A stretch of DNA of 64,000 nucleotides from NCBI GenBank assembly GCA_963733945.1, contig CAVTFD010000001.1:83648-147647 (forward strand), read 5' to 3'. Positions 62,364-64,000 of this stretch are shown here, one piece after another. The first letter of the stretch is position 1. Each line of letters begins with the position of its first letter. The position numbers were made by a program, and so were the translations under genes. The notes below the pieces were generated by a model, which made no database searches, was not told the origin of the DNA, and saw only the letters and a list, made by a program, of their open reading frames with translations. Source of the stretch: AP-15 sp963733945. GTDB lineage: Bacteria; Pseudomonadota; Alphaproteobacteria; ATCC43930; CGMCC-115725.

Positions 62364-62509
62364 CGGATCACCCCGCTCGCCCTTTGCGCCTGCAACAGCT
62401 CGACCCCAGTCTCTCACCTGCCCCGGTTTTCGCCTACCATCAATTAGCAAAGCCGGCCGGCCTTCTCGAGACTGACTTACCTGTGGTCGAGGAATGCCGT
62501 CTCGTCGGC

Positions 62510-63297
62510 TTAGCTTCCGGCTGCGCTCTCCGGCAGGACCTGTAGCAGCGGGGCGGGACTGACCGAGATAGCCCCGGTAAAAGGCTGGTCGTGAGCGAGG
62601 ATGAGCAATACGGATACCGCCACGCCGCTCGCAAACAGCCCCATTGTAATGGCAGCGGCGCCCCTATTGTCGCTGTGGACCATAGCAATTGCTATCAGCA
62701 TGCAAACCGCTTGCACGAGCAGGCACGACCATTTGGTCAGATTGACTTGCGACCGGCTGACGATGATGCGTTGCCGGCGCGCGTCGAGTGCGTTTTCAAG
62801 CGCGGTGGCGATGCCGCGCTGCGCGATCTCCTGGCCTCGGTTGCTGGAAGTGAGGGCAAGAGCCAATTGCGTCGCCTCGGCAAGGGTCCGGGGATGATCC
62901 TCAGCGTGGCCCTGTGCTGCGCCATCTTCGGCCACTCCTGACTTGCCGCTTCCTCAATGTGGAGATGGATCAAGCGGCGCATGTGCGCTTCCGGCTCACC
63001 CGGGAAATTGGCGGCCAGGATCACGACAGCCCTGAGCGCGCTGGCCTCGCGGAAGACTGCTGTGTTGGCCCGATCGGTGTCGTTCCAGACCTGGGAAGCG
63101 GTAAAAGCAATAAACAGCGCGAAGAGAATACCCAACGGCGGCAGCATACCCGGGGAGACAGCCTTGAAGGCGCGTGCCCGCTCCCCCGCCGCGAGGCCAA
63201 TCACGACCGCGTAGATCACTGCCGTGACCAGGTAAGTAGCGCCGAAAACGACCAGCGCCATCCATATTAACGGGAGGTTGTGCAGCCAGTCGTTCAT
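62510..63297 (-). pseudogene. DUF4239 (bestrophin-like) membrane protein, one-base deletion
   Basis: The first frame (from 63297) reads helices 'LIWMALVVFGATYLVTAVIY' and 'GMLPPLGILFALFIAFTASQ', 'WNDTDRANTAVFREASALRA' and 'HLHIEEAASQEW', then loses family likeness. The other frame continues 'AEDGAAQGHAEDHPRTLAEA', 'RIIVSRSQVNLTKWSCLLVQ' and helices 'LLVQAVCMLIAIAMVH' and 'ITMGLFASGVAVSVLLILAH'. One missing G in a run near 62933 explains it (restored 'SQEWAEDGAAQ'). Same family as 38853-39656. Restored length about 263 residues. Confidence 0.75.
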
Positions 63298-63449
63298 GCG
63301 TTGCGCCCTCCGATGTTGGGAGCCGGGGATGGACCCTATGTCCGACAGCGCATTGGTATGGCCTCATCATGCAGTTCCTAATGCACGACGATGGCCGATA
63401 CTCGAAAGCCGGTTTTGTCTGAAAGCGGGACCGCCGCTGATCGGAGCAA

Positions 63450-63977
63450 TCACTGCGTCGATTTGTCGGGCCCGAACGGATCGTAGGGATAGCCGGCATA
63501 GGCGAGACTAGCACTGCCGCTGAAGCTTAACAGCTCTTCCATCTTCTCGACTGTCCTGCCGATCGCGCTGCGAGGCTCGCCGGCTTGGAGCTGACGCTTC
63601 ATCTCGATAAGGGCTCGGTTGGCGCCGTCGAGACGTTGCGCAAGGATCGCGGCGACATAGAGGGCGACGGTCGGATCGCCGGCGAGAAGCGCCGGCGCGT
63701 CGGCGACGTGAAATTCACATTGCTCCAGGGCCCTCACGTCCGCCGTATGGGGCTGATCGAGGAGAACGGCTAGTTCGCCGAACACCGAGCCGGGCGCCGA
63801 GACTTTAGCAATCTGGACGCCGTCCTTGACGACCTCCACAGTGCCGCTCCTGAGCACAAGCAGCCTTCCCGTGGCTGAACCGGCCGTCAGCACAGTCTCG
63901 CCGGTTTGGCATTTCACCAGCGACAGGCCTGCGAGCTTCTCCTCAAAGGCCGCGGCGTTCGGAATTGGTATGGGCAT
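63450..63977 (-). CDS. Cyclic-nucleotide-binding-domain protein without DNA-binding domain
   Basis: A 175-residue protein whose first 120 residues are a Crp-type cNMP-binding beta-roll: 'KCQTGETVLTAGSATGRLLV', 'GTVEVVKDGVQIAKVSAPGS' and the phosphate-binding cassette 'GSVFGELAVLLDQPHTADVR'. The rest is one long helix ('VALYVAAILAQRLDGANRAL') and a short tail; there is no helix-turn-helix. AGGAGG lies nine bases upstream of the ATG. It probably senses a cyclic nucleotide or anchors to a partner; it is not a transcription factor by itself. Confidence 0.82.
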   Translation of the reverse strand: MPIPIPNAAAFEEKLAGLSLVKCQTGETVLTAGSATGRLLVLRSGTVEVVKDGVQIAKVSAPGSVFGELAVLLDQPHTADVRALEQCEFHVADAPALLAGDPTVALYVAAILAQRLDGANRALIEMKRQLQAGEPRSAIGRTVEKMEELLSFSGSASLAYAGYPYDPFGPDKSTQ

Positions 63978-64000
63978 GCTCCGGTCCTCCTTTCGGTTCG

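Noticed and set aside
1..64000. CRISPR arrays, tRNA and rRNA genes, prophage structural genes
   Set aside because: No regularly spaced repeats, no cloverleaf with a conserved T-loop, and no phage proteins were seen on reading both strands; a tRNAscan or CRISPR search was not run.

Overview
This window looks like a chromosomal segment of a GC-rich alphaproteobacterium. The evidence is gene content: Tad pilus genes, an LdtR-like MarR regulator, an Asp-type (non-zinc) HemB, a valine-degradation gene set, and a palindromic intergenic repeat of the kind common in Rhizobiales and Rhodospirillales. I cannot name genus or species. No rRNA, tRNA, CRISPR array or prophage was seen.

Layout. 1-2.9 kb: Tad pilus genes (tadB partial at the left edge, tadC, and a TadD-like lipoprotein on the other strand). 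3.0-5.7 kb: alaS. 6.1-9.3 kb: a glycosyltransferase/methyltransferase pair and a GT87-like membrane protein. 9.3-17.6 kb: DUF442 phosphatase, LdtR-like regulator and a minus-strand valine-catabolism block (mmsB, HIBCH, acyl-CoA dehydrogenase). The block is split by a lower-GC insert (about 11.3-14.4 kb: small membrane protein, serine recombinase, DUF2971 protein, unknown exported protein) and by a GIY-YIG gene framed by perfect inverted copies of a 30-nt palindromic repeat. 17.7-21.2 kb: a 1742-bp tandem duplication of an N-acyl-D-amino-acid deacylase gene. 21.5-23.6 kb: four small secreted Cys- and/or Pro-rich proteins of lower GC behind one promoter and a 20-nt perfect operator-like palindrome. 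23.9-29.3 kb: persulfide dioxygenase-rhodanese fusion, GNAT, membrane proteins, a decayed DUF6481 gene, hemB and a lipase. 29.4-37.4 kb: a 4.0-kb tandem duplication (SDR, RlmM-like methyltransferase, formylglycine-generating enzyme, DUF3300) in which the first copy is decaying. 37.8-48.7 kb: DUF2950, DUF4239, sirtuin, acetamidase family, two SDRs, a CaiB fragment, a split ThDP decarboxylase, and a DUF1501/DUF1800 pair. 48.9-52.1 kb: a tight cysK-alaX-sulfurtransferase-GNAT operon. 52.3-60.2 kb: two MscS channels and a pqiB-pqiC-pqiA operon. 60.3-64 kb: flavin-dependent acyl-CoA-dehydrogenase-like protein, ThuA protein, a second DUF4239 protein and an orphan cyclic-nucleotide-binding protein.

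Two themes recur. Many genes are broken by single-base indels (glycosyltransferase x2, small membrane protein, recombinase, DUF2971, acyl-CoA dehydrogenase x2, DUF1800, DUF4239, RlmM-like copy 1, DUF3300 copy 1), most of them one extra base. This means either an unpolished assembly or real decay. The DUF6481 relic with two nonsense codons, the CaiB fragment and the lost start codon in RlmM-like copy 1 argue that at least some decay is real. Second, there are two recent tandem duplications. The most novel-looking candidates are the GIY-YIG/inverted-repeat unit and the secreted Cys/Pro-rich cluster.
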